DNA of 64,000 nucleotides, from contig JBHGNT010000015.1 in assembly GCA_043228905.1 (NCBI GenBank), positions 11,346,001-11,410,000 of the forward strand, given 5' to 3'. Positions within the stretch are counted from its first letter, which is position 1. Each line of letters begins with the position of its first letter. Position numbers and translations under genes: made by a program. The notes below the pieces were generated by a model, which saw only the letters and a program-made list of their open reading frames with translations, searched no databases and was not told the origin of the DNA. This document shows, one piece after another, positions 34,728 to 45,000 of the stretch. The DNA is from Azolla caroliniana (Eukaryota > Polypodiophyta).

Positions 34728-35954
34728 CTATGCCAACGGATTTGGCCTAAGAAATGGCTCAATGCCTTTGCCGTTTTTGGTGACAAGGATTGCTTTTACT
34801 TTGTCTGGATCCACGACGATGCCCTCGTTGCTGACAATGTGCCCCAGTAGCGTTCCGTTGGACACACCGAATACACACTTCGCAAGATTCAAGCTTAGCC
34901 GGTAAGCCCTACACTTTTCTAGACACAGTCGGAGGTGGTGAAGGTGGTCTCCTTCCTGGCTGTAAACGGCGAAGTCGTCAAGGAACACCTGGCTCTCATA
35001 TCCTCGTAGGACCAGGCAAACACGTCCCGAAACTCTTTGAGAAGTGTAATCATCGTCGTTCTGTTCTCCGTAGTCATTTCCTTGGCTATCTGTACCAGTC
35101 TCGCCTCTTCCGTAGTTCCTAGATTTACCTCCTCTAGTTGGGATGCTTTCACCCGTTGTGATATGGCCATTTCTATTTCCAGCGCTTCTTGTGCTTGCCG
35201 TAGCTCCCGGATCACTTCTTTGTTTGGTTCTTCGTCCGCTCCGTCCGGTGGCAATATGTATGGTGATACGGCTTCAGCTACGTCGATTTCGAACAGAGGT
35301 ACAATCTTCGGATTATCTTGCAAGTATTGATCCACCTCTTCGTCTGCTAATCCGTCCAGCATATTGACACATTCGGCATATAGGGGTGTCAATTCCTTCC
35401 CGGTACCCGTCCGTGGTTGTGTCAATACCCGTACTTTTGCTTTTCCCCACCAGAAGGTGATTATATTCTTCCTCCTATTTTGTTTAATGTGCGTCGTTTT
35501 TAGCCACGGCCATCCCAACAATGGCGGGTATGCTCCTTGTGCCTGTAATTGTAGCACTACTGCCAAGATGTGAAATGTGTGGCCGCCGATTGTTACTTCC
35601 AAATCTCGTATCAAGCTGGTCGGTCGCACTGAGCTTGTATCCGCCATCCGTAGCCAGAACGGGCATGGTTGGTTCCCACTCTTGGATTCCCAAGGTTGTG
35701 CATGTTCGGAGGCTAATCACATTGACATCAGATCCTCCATCTATTACTGTTCCGGGTAACTCCTTTCCCTTCATGATGGATGTGATCGCCGGACTGTTTG
35801 TGTCTACCACCGCCGGTCCTTCCTCCGGATTTGAGAAGAATGTTGGTGCCTGTGGTGTTTCTCCGGCCGTCATGCTTGTCTTGAGTCCTTCTATGAATCT
35901 GGGCACTAGTTGTAGGAGCCATCCTAATGGCAGCGTGATTTGGGACTCCTGCAA
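34728..35954 (-). pseudogene. G1 protease and reverse transcriptase with the RT core deleted
   Basis: The protease signature VIDGGSDVNVIS and a LLGWPWL segment are present (35484-35954 and 34919-35647 frames). After FRDVFAWSYEDM the sequence jumps to VFLDDFAVYS at about 34990. G2 has roughly 165 more residues here, including the VDYRKLN and DGFSGYNQ motifs. So RT cannot be active in this copy. The downstream thumb region (LGHIVSNEGIVVDPDK) remains. Confidence 0.88.
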
Positions 35955-35978
35955 TGCCTGCCATGTCGCATTTTCGGT

Positions 35979-37975
35979 CTAACTGCCGCCGGCGAGCTCT
36001 TCGGTGTTCTCCTTTTGCTGCGCCAGTTCTGCTACGTTTCGCTCATTTGCCTTTTTCACCCATTCCGTTTCCTGCTTCCGGATGGCCTCTTGTGTCTCCC
36101 ATTCCGTCGTCTTGCCCTTCGACCTTGTGGTAACCTGCTGTAGGTCTGTGACTTCGGCGACTACCATGTTTACTGTTAGGCGCTTGTCATAGCTCTTTGT
36201 CGGACATTGATTACTATAATGTCCTTCTTGCCGCCAATAATAGCAATATGCTTTCCGGGTATTGCTGGATTCGGCATTGTTTCTTGTACCTGGTGGAGGA
36301 CCTATGGTAACCGCGGGGTCCGGTTGGCTGCATGAGGTGCCTTTTTCTTTCCGGTTCACGTGGGTGGCTCCCTTTTTTGAAATGTCGTTTTTTAGTAAAG
36401 TTCTTTTTGTTGCGGTACCCTTGACGGTGTTGGTTGTCATATCTCCTGTAATCTTCCCGTCGTTGGTGATACCCGGGGGAGTGATCCTGGTTGTAATGCT
36501 CGTACCGTCCATTGTAATCTCGATACCTGTCATATTGCTCGTATCGGTCATAGTTGTCTCGCCGATCGCCGTACCGGCCGATATCGCTCCTCTCACCGCC
36601 AACGTTCGTCTTCTTCGTCTCGATTGCTACGTGGCTCGATTTGCCGGACTGGTGGTGCTTGCCGATTCAATAAGTTATATTTGCACCGGTCCATCATGTG
36701 GCTCTGAGATTGGCAGAGTAAGCAGTGCGTCCGCATGGTGCACTCCAGTGCCGAGTGTCCGGAATTCAAGCAGTTCATGCATTGGATTGCTTGCCGGAAT
36801 CGAAGATCCTCATCGGTTGGTAACGCTTGTTGGAGGGCTCCCATTGTTAGCCAAGAGCTCGTTTTCTCCATTTCTCTAACTTGGTCGATGACCTGGTCGA
36901 CGGTGCTTGTGCGAAAGTCGATGACCGTGCATACCGTTCGTAGAGGTTCCCGGACCGCAGCTAAGAATATAGCCCGTGTTTCTTCCTCCGGAGGTGTTCG
37001 GGTAAGATGACTGTGCATCTGTTGAAACCGGATGACAAACTGCGGAATGCTCTCCCCAAGGTCCTACCGGATGGTATAAAATAAGCCCACCATTTCTCTC
37101 TGGTCCACCTCCTTCTGAAAGAAGTGCAAGAATTTGTCTTTTAGGTTCGCAAAGGTGGTAATGGTGCTGGGGTCCTGCGTCCGGTGCCATCTGGCGGCCG
37201 GTCCTTCCAATGTCTCGCCGAATTCGGCTATCTTCGGCCGCGGTTAACCATTGTGACACATGGTTCGCCTCCCATGTTTGTTGAAACGTATGAACATGAG
37301 CCTCCGCGTCCGGATCATCCCTATACTTGGAGTACTGGAATGGCATGTCGTCGTCAAGTGTCGGTACACGGGCTGGCGGTGTCGGTGGTCTTTCCTGTTG
37401 TTCCGTCGGCGTCGGAGGTCTTTGCCAGTCTTCCTTTGGTGTTGCCGGCTCGACTTCTGGTGTCGGAGGTCTTTGCCGGTCTTCCTTTGGTGTTGCCGGC
37501 TCGACTTCCGGTGCCGGAGGTCTTTCTTTGTCTTCTTCCGTCTCCGGAGGTTGCTCCATGTCTAGTGTCAGGGGTTCCCGGTCTGATAACTCTGGTTCCG
37601 GTGTCGGTAATGTATCCAACTCCTCGTCCTCCAGTCCTCCTGGGGTGTCGTTACTGCTGCGATAGTTCGTGTGCACGCTGTAACCCCCTTCCGAATCCGA
37701 TTCCAGCACTTAAAATGCTTCGGATTCGCCGTCTCTTCTGGCCAAGGCCTAGAGAAGGGATTCCGCTTCCCAAAGACTACTTAGCCTGCTTCCTTCGTCC
37801 GGTATGCGTTTTGTTGCAGACGGAGCGAATCCTCCGCCACTTTCCGGATCACTTTGGAAAATGATCGATCCGATCGGATTTCTTCCTCTGCTTGCTTGAA
37901 AGCCTCTCGCTGCCTTTGCCGTTCAACAAGTCTTCGTGCTCTCTCCGTAATCGGGTCGCCTGTTGGCCTAGTCAT
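35979..37975 (-). pseudogene. G1 gag, frameshifted
   Basis: The N-terminus (about 37975, MTRPTGDPITERARRLVE) is followed by a Pro/Glu-rich tract with a repeated PPxPEVEPATPKED unit (37400-37530). The gag domain spans about 37300-36900 in two frames (KDKFLHFFQKEVDQREMVGL, then a TAG where Gln is expected). Zinc knuckles CMNCLNSGHSALEC and CLLCQSQSHMMDRC are intact, and a third (CYYWRQEGHYSNQC) has Trp in place of its second Cys. The frame changes near 37240 and 36600. Confidence 0.85.
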
Positions 37976-38030
37976 CCATTCCCGCCACTATTCACTGCGA
38001 TTGTGCTCCCATCGTGATTGCCAAAAACTG

Positions 38031-38490
38031 TGTTAATCCTAGGGCCGGACAACAGCCTAACACAGGGTGTCCACTTAAGACACTTCACCAAAGGGTGTTA
38101 CGGCAAGATGACTTACAACACAACGTTTAATTAGACCTTAATTGGTTACTTAGCATTATGTCATTAACACGTGTAAGATATAACAATGAGTACAGAACGG
38201 TAATCAATACTTAAATGTTAAGGCAAAAAGTTCTATTAATTATCCGTTGTCGATTACATTGTAATTGGGCCTTTATATAGGTCTCCGGTACGAAGTACAA
38301 AACGGTGCCAACCGGCACCTTTTCGGGATCGGTCCGGATCCGGATCGGCATACCAATTCCGGTCCGTCCGTCCACATCTTCTCATATATTAATATATATT
38401 AAGACTACTAATTACAACAGTTCCCGAATAAACTATTCCTTTCACACTCTGGTTTGGACCTCCTTAAGCCTTCTTGCCGGCCGGGTAACA
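38031..38490 (-). repeat. G1 5' LTR
   Basis: Partner of 19461-19920, 460 bp. A TATA box CTATATAAAG reads on the minus strand at 38271-38280. Inside the element the coding strand has TTTTTGGCAATCACGATGG at the primer-site position. The right TSD GACTA is 38491-38495. Confidence 0.95.
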
Positions 38491-38495
38491 GACTA

Positions 38496-38579
38496 CACGC
38501 GGCACACGTGGATCTACCTCATTGAGAGGAGGAGCAAAGTCTTCGACTATTTCTGGGACCTCAAAGGGTTCGCAAAAAT
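38496..38579 (+). pseudogene. Copia A integrase continuation
   Basis: The frame YTRHTWIYLIERRSKVFDY continues the integrase that was cut at 19460, then is interrupted at 38580 by the start of the copia B LTR. The rest of copia A (integrase end, RT, RNase H, 3' LTR) is not in the window. Confidence 0.9.
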
Positions 38580-38620
38580 TGTTGAGAGACAAGCTCAATA
38601 TCGGCCGGATCGGCTGAGCA
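38580..38620 (+). repeat. Copia B 5' LTR stub
   Basis: The first 40 bp match the copia A LTR start (TGTTGAGAGACAAGCTCAA), then the sequence jumps at GAGCA/TATGCAACTCC straight into gag. By comparison with copia A, about 870 bp (rest of LTR, primer site, gag start) are deleted. Confidence 0.9.
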
Positions 38621-39412
38621 TATGCAACTCCTTTCCTTCCATCGATGTGAACATCGAGAAAAGCGAGATGGTCCAGGTTTGTCTCGAGGGTTTGGCGCCA
38701 AAGTTTGGAGTGTTTTGAACTGTTGCGTGTACACGGGAGAATATGCCGTCGTTTTTCGACTTAAAGTTGATGCTCCTTATAGAGGAGAACCACACGGGTG
38801 CATCGACAAGCATGCATGCCGACAACAAGATGCTATACAGAGAGGGAGATGTCGTGGTCGTGGCAGACGAGGCGAGTCAGTAAGCAATGGAGGCAGGCAA
38901 CGGGATCAAGGAAGAAGGCACCGAAGTGATGCCGACAGCAATTCTGTACCCTCCGGAAACAGGGGAAGTCAAGGCGATGAGAACCAGCAAGGGAAATCCA
39001 CCGTGGAATGCTAGTACTATAGAAAGAAAGGCCACAGGGAGAGCGAGTGCTGGAAAAAACGCGCCGATTCGGAGAAAACTGGGTCTGGAACAAGTTCCAG
39101 ACAAACTAACAAAGGAAATCGGCAATGATCACACTATGTCGAAGGATCCGGAGAAGCCGGAAAAGGGTCAGTCTTCGTGACGAGACAAGAAACAAACTCA
39201 ATCAAGAAGATCGCCCCGAAATCGGACGAGGTGTGGTACGTCGACTCTGGCACGTCTAACCACATGACGTACCACAAGGAGTGGTTTTCACACCTTGAGA
39301 AACTGATGCAACCAAGAGTAGTCGCAACCGGAGACGACACTCCAGATCTGATCGCGAATGTCGGTGCAGTTCCCTTGACTCATGTCGGGAAAAAAGGGAA
39401 ACTTATGAACGT
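38619..39412 (+). pseudogene. Copia B gag end, zinc-knuckle remnant and protease
   Basis: Gag sequence (CNSFPSIDVNIEKSEMVQVC) runs to the same TGA as in copia A (38716-38718 here). The protease motif is intact (VWYVDSGTSNHMTYHKEWF). The zinc knuckle is damaged. The frame ends at 39412 where element G3 inserts, and resumes at 57683 (PTITKNLVSVGQIVD). Confidence 0.88.
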
Positions 39413-40185
39413 TGTCGCGTTGTTACGTGCGTGCGTGGAGAAAGGCGGGACCACGGGGGTCTTGGACTAGGGAGTGACGGAGCGTAGGAAGTCGTACCTC
39501 ACCGTTTCCGGGGCATCCCAGGAGCACACCGGAAGCAACCGAAGGGAGAGAGAGAAAGAGAGGGAGCGCGCGCTTGACACCGACTCACGCACACACACAC
39601 ACAGGCCGACCTGACTCACGCCCTTATGTACAGGAAACGCAGGAAAGGGGAAGCACCCGACACCAACAGAGACATGAATATACATAGACAGACACAAATG
39701 TATATATATAAAAGGAAGAATACATTCCCAGCTTCGAGCCGGACCAAGGTAGGTTACAGTAGTCGTCGGCTGCCAAGCCGCCGGTCGGGGAGCTCACGGG
39801 CTTGTCACGCCGAGCGGGGACTTGCGCAGGAGACGAGTTGAAGCAAACCCTAAGCGAATACGAAGGGAGGGGGGGAGAAAAAGAAGAAGAAGAAGAAGAA
39901 GTGTAACTAACCCTAAATCTAACGGTATACCCTCTAACGCAAAATGGGCAACCCTTTCACAAAGGGCGCTCCCTTCCTTTTATAGAACAAGGAGAGGGAT
40001 GCGTTACAATATGGGATAAATCCCGACTTACATGGGATCGTCTGTCCCGACTTGACTACTCTTCGGCGCCAGAAAGGCGCCCTCATTATTCACACTAAAT
40101 GTACAAGGGTGAGCACACATGCTGCACCCCGCCGATGTAGCCAATGTTTCCCGGTTTCCACCTCTGGACGAAATTCTTCACGACA
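39413..40185 (-). repeat. G3 3' LTR
   Basis: Pairs with 56898-57677. It contains (CA)n and (GAA)n microsatellites that account for part of the length difference. Confidence 0.93.
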
Positions 40186-40198
40186 TCCGCCCCCACCT
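40186..40198 (-). promoter_or_regulatory. G3 polypurine tract
   Basis: The coding strand reads TAGGTGGGGGCGGA immediately before the 3' LTR. The same tract precedes the G4 3' LTR at 41942. Confidence 0.8.
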
Positions 40199-41146
40199 AA
40201 CCGCACGTCCACCGGTACGTGCCAAATCCGGTGAAGGGTGAGAGATTTCGGCCGGTGAGAAACCGGTCTTCCGTAATCCGCATCTCGGCTCGCTACCGGT
40301 TTGATCCGTCAGCTTCGGTTCTTCCTTCGCGCTTACCTCCCCGTATGCTCGTTCGGCCCGTCGATGGGTCCTTTGCCGTGATCTTCGTAGTACGCTTACT
40401 TCCGCTGGCCCTTGTTCGGCCATATGAACGCCCCGCTCCCCGCCGTATGCCCGATGTCCTCCGGTTGAGGAATGCCCGTAGTGGCCGCTTGGCCTCCGTT
40501 GACCTTCGTGTTGTCCTGATTGCCGTCCCATGTTGTTTCGCGTTGCCTTCGTCCTCTCGCCGCCACCTTCCTTCTCCATGGTCTTACATCGCCTCATCGG
40601 CTCGAACCGCCATGGTCTCCGGAACGGTGTGGAGGATCCCTTTCTGGCCTTCTACGTGCTACCTCCGAACTGCGCAACCCATCTCCGCGCTCGCCTTTCC
40701 GCTCCGGCACCTCCGTGTGCCACATACCCTCGTCCGTTGTTTGGCACTGCCTGTGCCGTACTCCGGTTCATTGCACGCCTTGTCAGCCCCTTTCCCGGCC
40801 AGATCGTGCATCGCCGCTCACCCACATACTGGTGTCCTCCGCATCCGAGGAACACCCCGTAGTAGCCCGCTTGGCCCTTCCCGTCTTCGTGCTGCTGCAA
40901 CAAGTCCTGAGTCTTCCGCTTGCCGTCATCCCCTCACCCCCACTAGCTTGTCACCCCGGCTTGCCGTGTCAGTCTTCGCTTCTTCGACGGAGCTACCGTG
41001 ATCTACGAAGCGAGTGTGGAGGATCCTCCTACGGCCTCTTTGCCATCCCCTGACTCCGACCCTGTGCAGTCCACTAGGCACTTGTCACCTCGTTCCCGGC
41101 ACCTCCCTTGTGCCGTCTTCCGCTTCCTTTGTTCGGCACCGCCCGT
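40199..41146 (-). other. G3 interior, 3' part: degenerate repeats, no pol
   Basis: This is GC-rich sequence with copies of the repeat core found at 48458-49910 (for example CGCCGCCACCTTCCTTCTCC near 40557). Minus-strand frames end RTGGRAVRWGRMS, as does the corresponding end of G4 (HTGGCAVRWGRMS), showing a shared 3' untranslated region. No enzymatic domain. Confidence 0.7.
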
Positions 41147-41941
41147 TGTCGCGGTATTACGCAAGTGCGTGTGGAAACGAGGCGGGACCGCGGGGGCCTC
41201 GAACCAAAGAGCAAGCGAGGGAGGAGAAAGAGGGAGAACCGGCTACGCAGGACCGGGGATACACAGGGACACGGCCCTTCAGCACAGAGAACGCGAACAG
41301 ACACCGGCACAGACAGATGCGAATGACTAAATATGTATATTAAGAAAAATGGCTAGCACGACTACAACCCCCGATGGGGCACAGGTTGGTCGCAACCGAA
41401 CAGGCCGGCGAACAGATGCCGATGCCTGTTCGCTTCAACGCACAAAGGGGGGGTAGCAGGTCGGAGGTGCTGCCGGAAGCACTCGGGCGTTCCTCGAAAC
41501 AGCGCGAGCCTCCTCGGAACTCTGCACAGAAAGCTATGGAGCTCAAGAAGGAAGGAAACAGAGAGTGAAGCGTCCAGAAACGGTCCGACAGCACTTCCTC
41601 CTCTCTGCGCGATCCCCTTTTTACAGCTCTTTCCTGTTCCTTATATATCTCGACGAGCAGGCCGTCATGTCAGCTTTATCCCCTGTCCCTTTCGAACAGG
41701 GATCCGCTCCGTTCTTCACGCATACGCGTAGTTACGCCGCCGACTCGTGCCGTCCCTTAGCTCGCGCGCGCGACCGAAAAGACTGTTCGCGCGGTCTTTG
41801 TCTCCACTCGTGTTAGGGCCCGTTCCTGCCGAATATCCTCCTAACTCGCTTCTATGTTCGACTTGGAGCGTGCGCGCGTGAGGAACCGGTTCCCACGCCT
41901 TGGTCTGCCGATTCCGCTTATGGACGGTTTTCTTCACGACA
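41147..41941 (-). repeat. G4 3' LTR
   Basis: 795 bp, starts TGTCGCGGTATTACGC and ends TTCTTCACGACA. The outer ends match those of G3. Confidence 0.95.
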
Positions 41942-41954
41942 TCCGCCCCCACCT
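41942..41954 (-). promoter_or_regulatory. G4 polypurine tract
   Basis: AGGTGGGGGCGGA on the coding strand directly precedes the 3' LTR; identical in G3. Confidence 0.85.
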
Positions 41955-42012
41955 AACCGCGCATCCTCCGGTATGCGCCAAGAAGGTTGGGACGGAGAAA
42001 ACCGGCCCGTCT

Positions 42013-45000
42013 TCATTCCTCGCCCGTCGGTTCTTCCTCGTTTTCGGATCGTTCGTCACTGCTGACCAGGAGAGCCGGGTCTGGCTCGTCGTCGTGTCGC
42101 TTCTTGAACGCCTTGATCCGCTTCCCTGCAACCGGTATCGCCATTCTCGTGCCGTCGAGTTCCGCCAGGTGATATGTCCCGTTGTCATTGGCGCTCCGTA
42201 CCACGTAAGGCCCGAACCACCTTCGTGCGAACTTCCGTGTAGCTCGGTGCTGGTTGTCGAGGCTGCTGTCGTAGACGAGCACCCAGTCACCTTCTTCGAT
42301 TTTCTTCGGTCGGAGCCGGTGCGTTCGGTCGAACCTGGCTTTGTTCTTTTTCCTCGCCACCCGGAGCTTCTCCGCAGCCAGTTCCACGTCCTCCGGTCTC
42401 CGCTCGAGCTGTCGTATGCGCGCGGCCAACAACTCCTCCCGGCTCATCTCGTCCCTCCAGTCGACCGTTGCCCACGAGGAGATAGCCCGTTCTATCGGCA
42501 TGATCGGCTTCTGGCCGAACATGAGCTCCGTCGGCATGTACCCGGTTACCGAACTGTGCGTGGTCCGGTCTGCCCACAAAGCATAAGGTAGCAGCCGCGG
42601 CCAGTCACCGACTCGGCCTCCGCATGCCCGAACCAACGCCTTGACGATCGGTCCGTGTCCGCGCTCCACCTTTCCATTCGCCTCCGGATTGTACGCAGTG
42701 GTGAGCGAGAGCTTGACTCCCAGCCGGCCGAACAGCTCCGCGGCTTCTTCGGCGTCCAACTCCCCTCGGTCAACCACGATCTTCCCGACGCACCCGTACC
42801 GGCATATCACGTCCTCGATTAGGAACCGGCATACGGCCGCGGTCGTTTTGTTCGGAAGGGCCCGGCCTTCCACCTGGTTCGTCAGATCCTCCCGCGCTAG
42901 GACCAGGTACCGCATCTGTCCTACCCCCATTGGCATCATCACCAGATCTACCATCCATTTGAAGTGGATGGTCGGAGGGTACGTGGGGTGAAGCTCGTCC
43001 CGATGTCGGACTATGGAGTGCATCTGACAGCTCTCGCAAGTTGTCACGAACCGATGCACGTCCCGGTACTGCCCCGGCCACCAATACTTCCCCTTCAGTT
43101 TCTCAAACGTAGCCCATGTTCCACGGTGTCCAGCCCAAGGGCTGTCGTGGTAGGCCGTCAGCAGCTCCTCCTGTTCTTCCTTCATCGCCACCACCCGGAG
43201 CGGAGCGCCGTCCTTCTTCTTCGGGTGCTTCCATAGATAGCCATCCCGGAGAAAGAACCGGTACGCTTTCTTCCGGATCCGGTTGGCCTCGTCCTTCGTC
43301 CATGACGCATCGGGCGTCATTGTCTTCAAAAACCCACCGATCTGCAGCCACTCCCCGTCGTACTTGCTCGCGTCGAAGTCGTTAAGCGCCGGAGTGCTTG
43401 TTCCGTCGGTTGTTACATACGCAGTCTCGAAGAAGTCCACGCCGACGTCTTCGTCCTCCGAAACCATGCCGCCCTCGTCATCGAATCTCGCCCTTGAAAG
43501 CATGTCGGCCATGGCGTTGTCTTTCCCGGAAATGTGTCGTATTTCCGGGTCCAGGGACTTGATGTACGCTATCCACCTGAGCATTGCCAGGTCCGGCGTC
43601 GCGCATCCGGAAATCATGCCAAGAATCGGCATGCAATCCGTCTCTATGATTACCTCTGTCCCGATCAGATAGTCCTTGTCGGCCTTCACCGCCGAAACGA
43701 TACCCCAGAGTTCGCGTTTAACCTGGGCGTATCCTTGCTGCCGTTCGCTGAGGACCTTCGCGCCGAATCGGATCGGAAACCGATTGCCGTCCTCGTCTTC
43801 TTGGTTGACGACCCACCCGATTCCGGTCGGACTCGTGTCAACCGTTATGTACACTGGGGTGCCCTTCCTGTAGACGGCCTTTCGGAGCGCCGGTGCTGCC
43901 GAAAGAGCCTCCTTCAGCTTCCGGACCGACTCCGTGTGCTTGTCTAGCCATTCGAATCTTCGCCCTTTCTTCAATAATCCGTACAGCGGCTCCGCGACGT
44001 GCGCGTAATGCGGGATCCATATGTGGTAGAAGGCGCATGCCCCCAAGAATCTTCGTACTTCCGTGACCGAGCTGCAATCAGGCTTCATCGCGGAGATGGC
44101 TTCTATCTTTGCCGGAGACGGTCTCCGGCCATATGGTCCACATAAATGTCCGACCACCATGATTTCCGACTGCCCGAAGGCTGACTTCTCCCCCGAGAAG
44201 GTGAGCCTCGCATCCTCTAGCCTTTGCAGCACCTTCTCGCAGTCGTCGATGTGCGTTACCACGAATCGCCGGGATCCGTCCGGCCCGATCGTCTCGTCCT
44301 TCTCTTCTACCGGGCATCCCTTGATCGGGATGTCGTCTAGAAACGGCATGGTGATGTCCGGGATGCAGTCCCTCAGCACCTTGTTCATTGCATTCACCAT
44401 GTGCGCCACCGAGTTGGTCCCTCCTTGCGGCAGCGTACACATCCGCACTAGGCCGAGGGGAGTTCGCATCGTCGTAATGTCTCTGCTCTCCACGGCTAGC
44501 TGGAACTGGTCGTACCCTGAATATAGATCACCGACCGAGTAAATCGACCTTCCGGCGAAGGCCTCCGCGAACTCATCTATGGTCGGTCCGATCCCTGCGT
44601 TCCGAATGGTCACCCTATTGACCGGTTGCAGGTCCTGAATGAAGCGCAATGATCCGTTTTTCTTTGGTACGGTAAACCACCGGTTCGAGTACGGGGCGCT
44701 CGACGGCTCGAGAATGCCCATATCAACTTTCTGCTTCAACAGCTCCATCAACTTCGGGATGTGAGCTCTCGGAACCGGAATTGGCTTGAGATTCCACGGT
44801 ACATGCGGTACCGTGAATATCACCATCGGCTCTACGATCGTCGGGTCTACGCACCCGATTTCCTCCGGTGAGAATGTGAAGGCTTTCCCGCGCCTTCCGA
44901 GCATCCTCCGAAACCGGTCTTCCTCCACCGGCAGTAGGAACCCGCCCCCACCGATCTTCAGCTCGCGGAGCATCTCGTTGGTGAAGGTGTGTCCTATGCA

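Larger units (their letters stand above)
19461..38490 (-). mobile_element. Gypsy element G1 (19.0 kb with nested G2 and MITE; about 9.6 kb without them)
   Basis: Two 460-bp LTRs (19461-19920 and 38031-38490) start TGTTAATCC and end GGGTAACA, flanked by GACTA. All coding parts lie on the minus strand, so the right LTR is the 5' LTR. Reading leftwards: gag, protease, RT, RNase H, integrase, and an extra long gene before the 3' LTR. RT lost its catalytic core, RNase H lost its middle, and several stops and frameshifts are present, so the copy is dead. The LTRs differ at roughly a dozen positions by eye. G2 is inserted in pol just upstream of integrase, and a hAT-like MITE between RNase H and integrase. 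Confidence 0.95.

Noticed and set aside
40219-41001. Plus-strand frames of 260 and 177 codons in G3
   Set aside because: They run antisense to the degenerate gag-tail repeats of G3; high GC lengthens open frames by chance.
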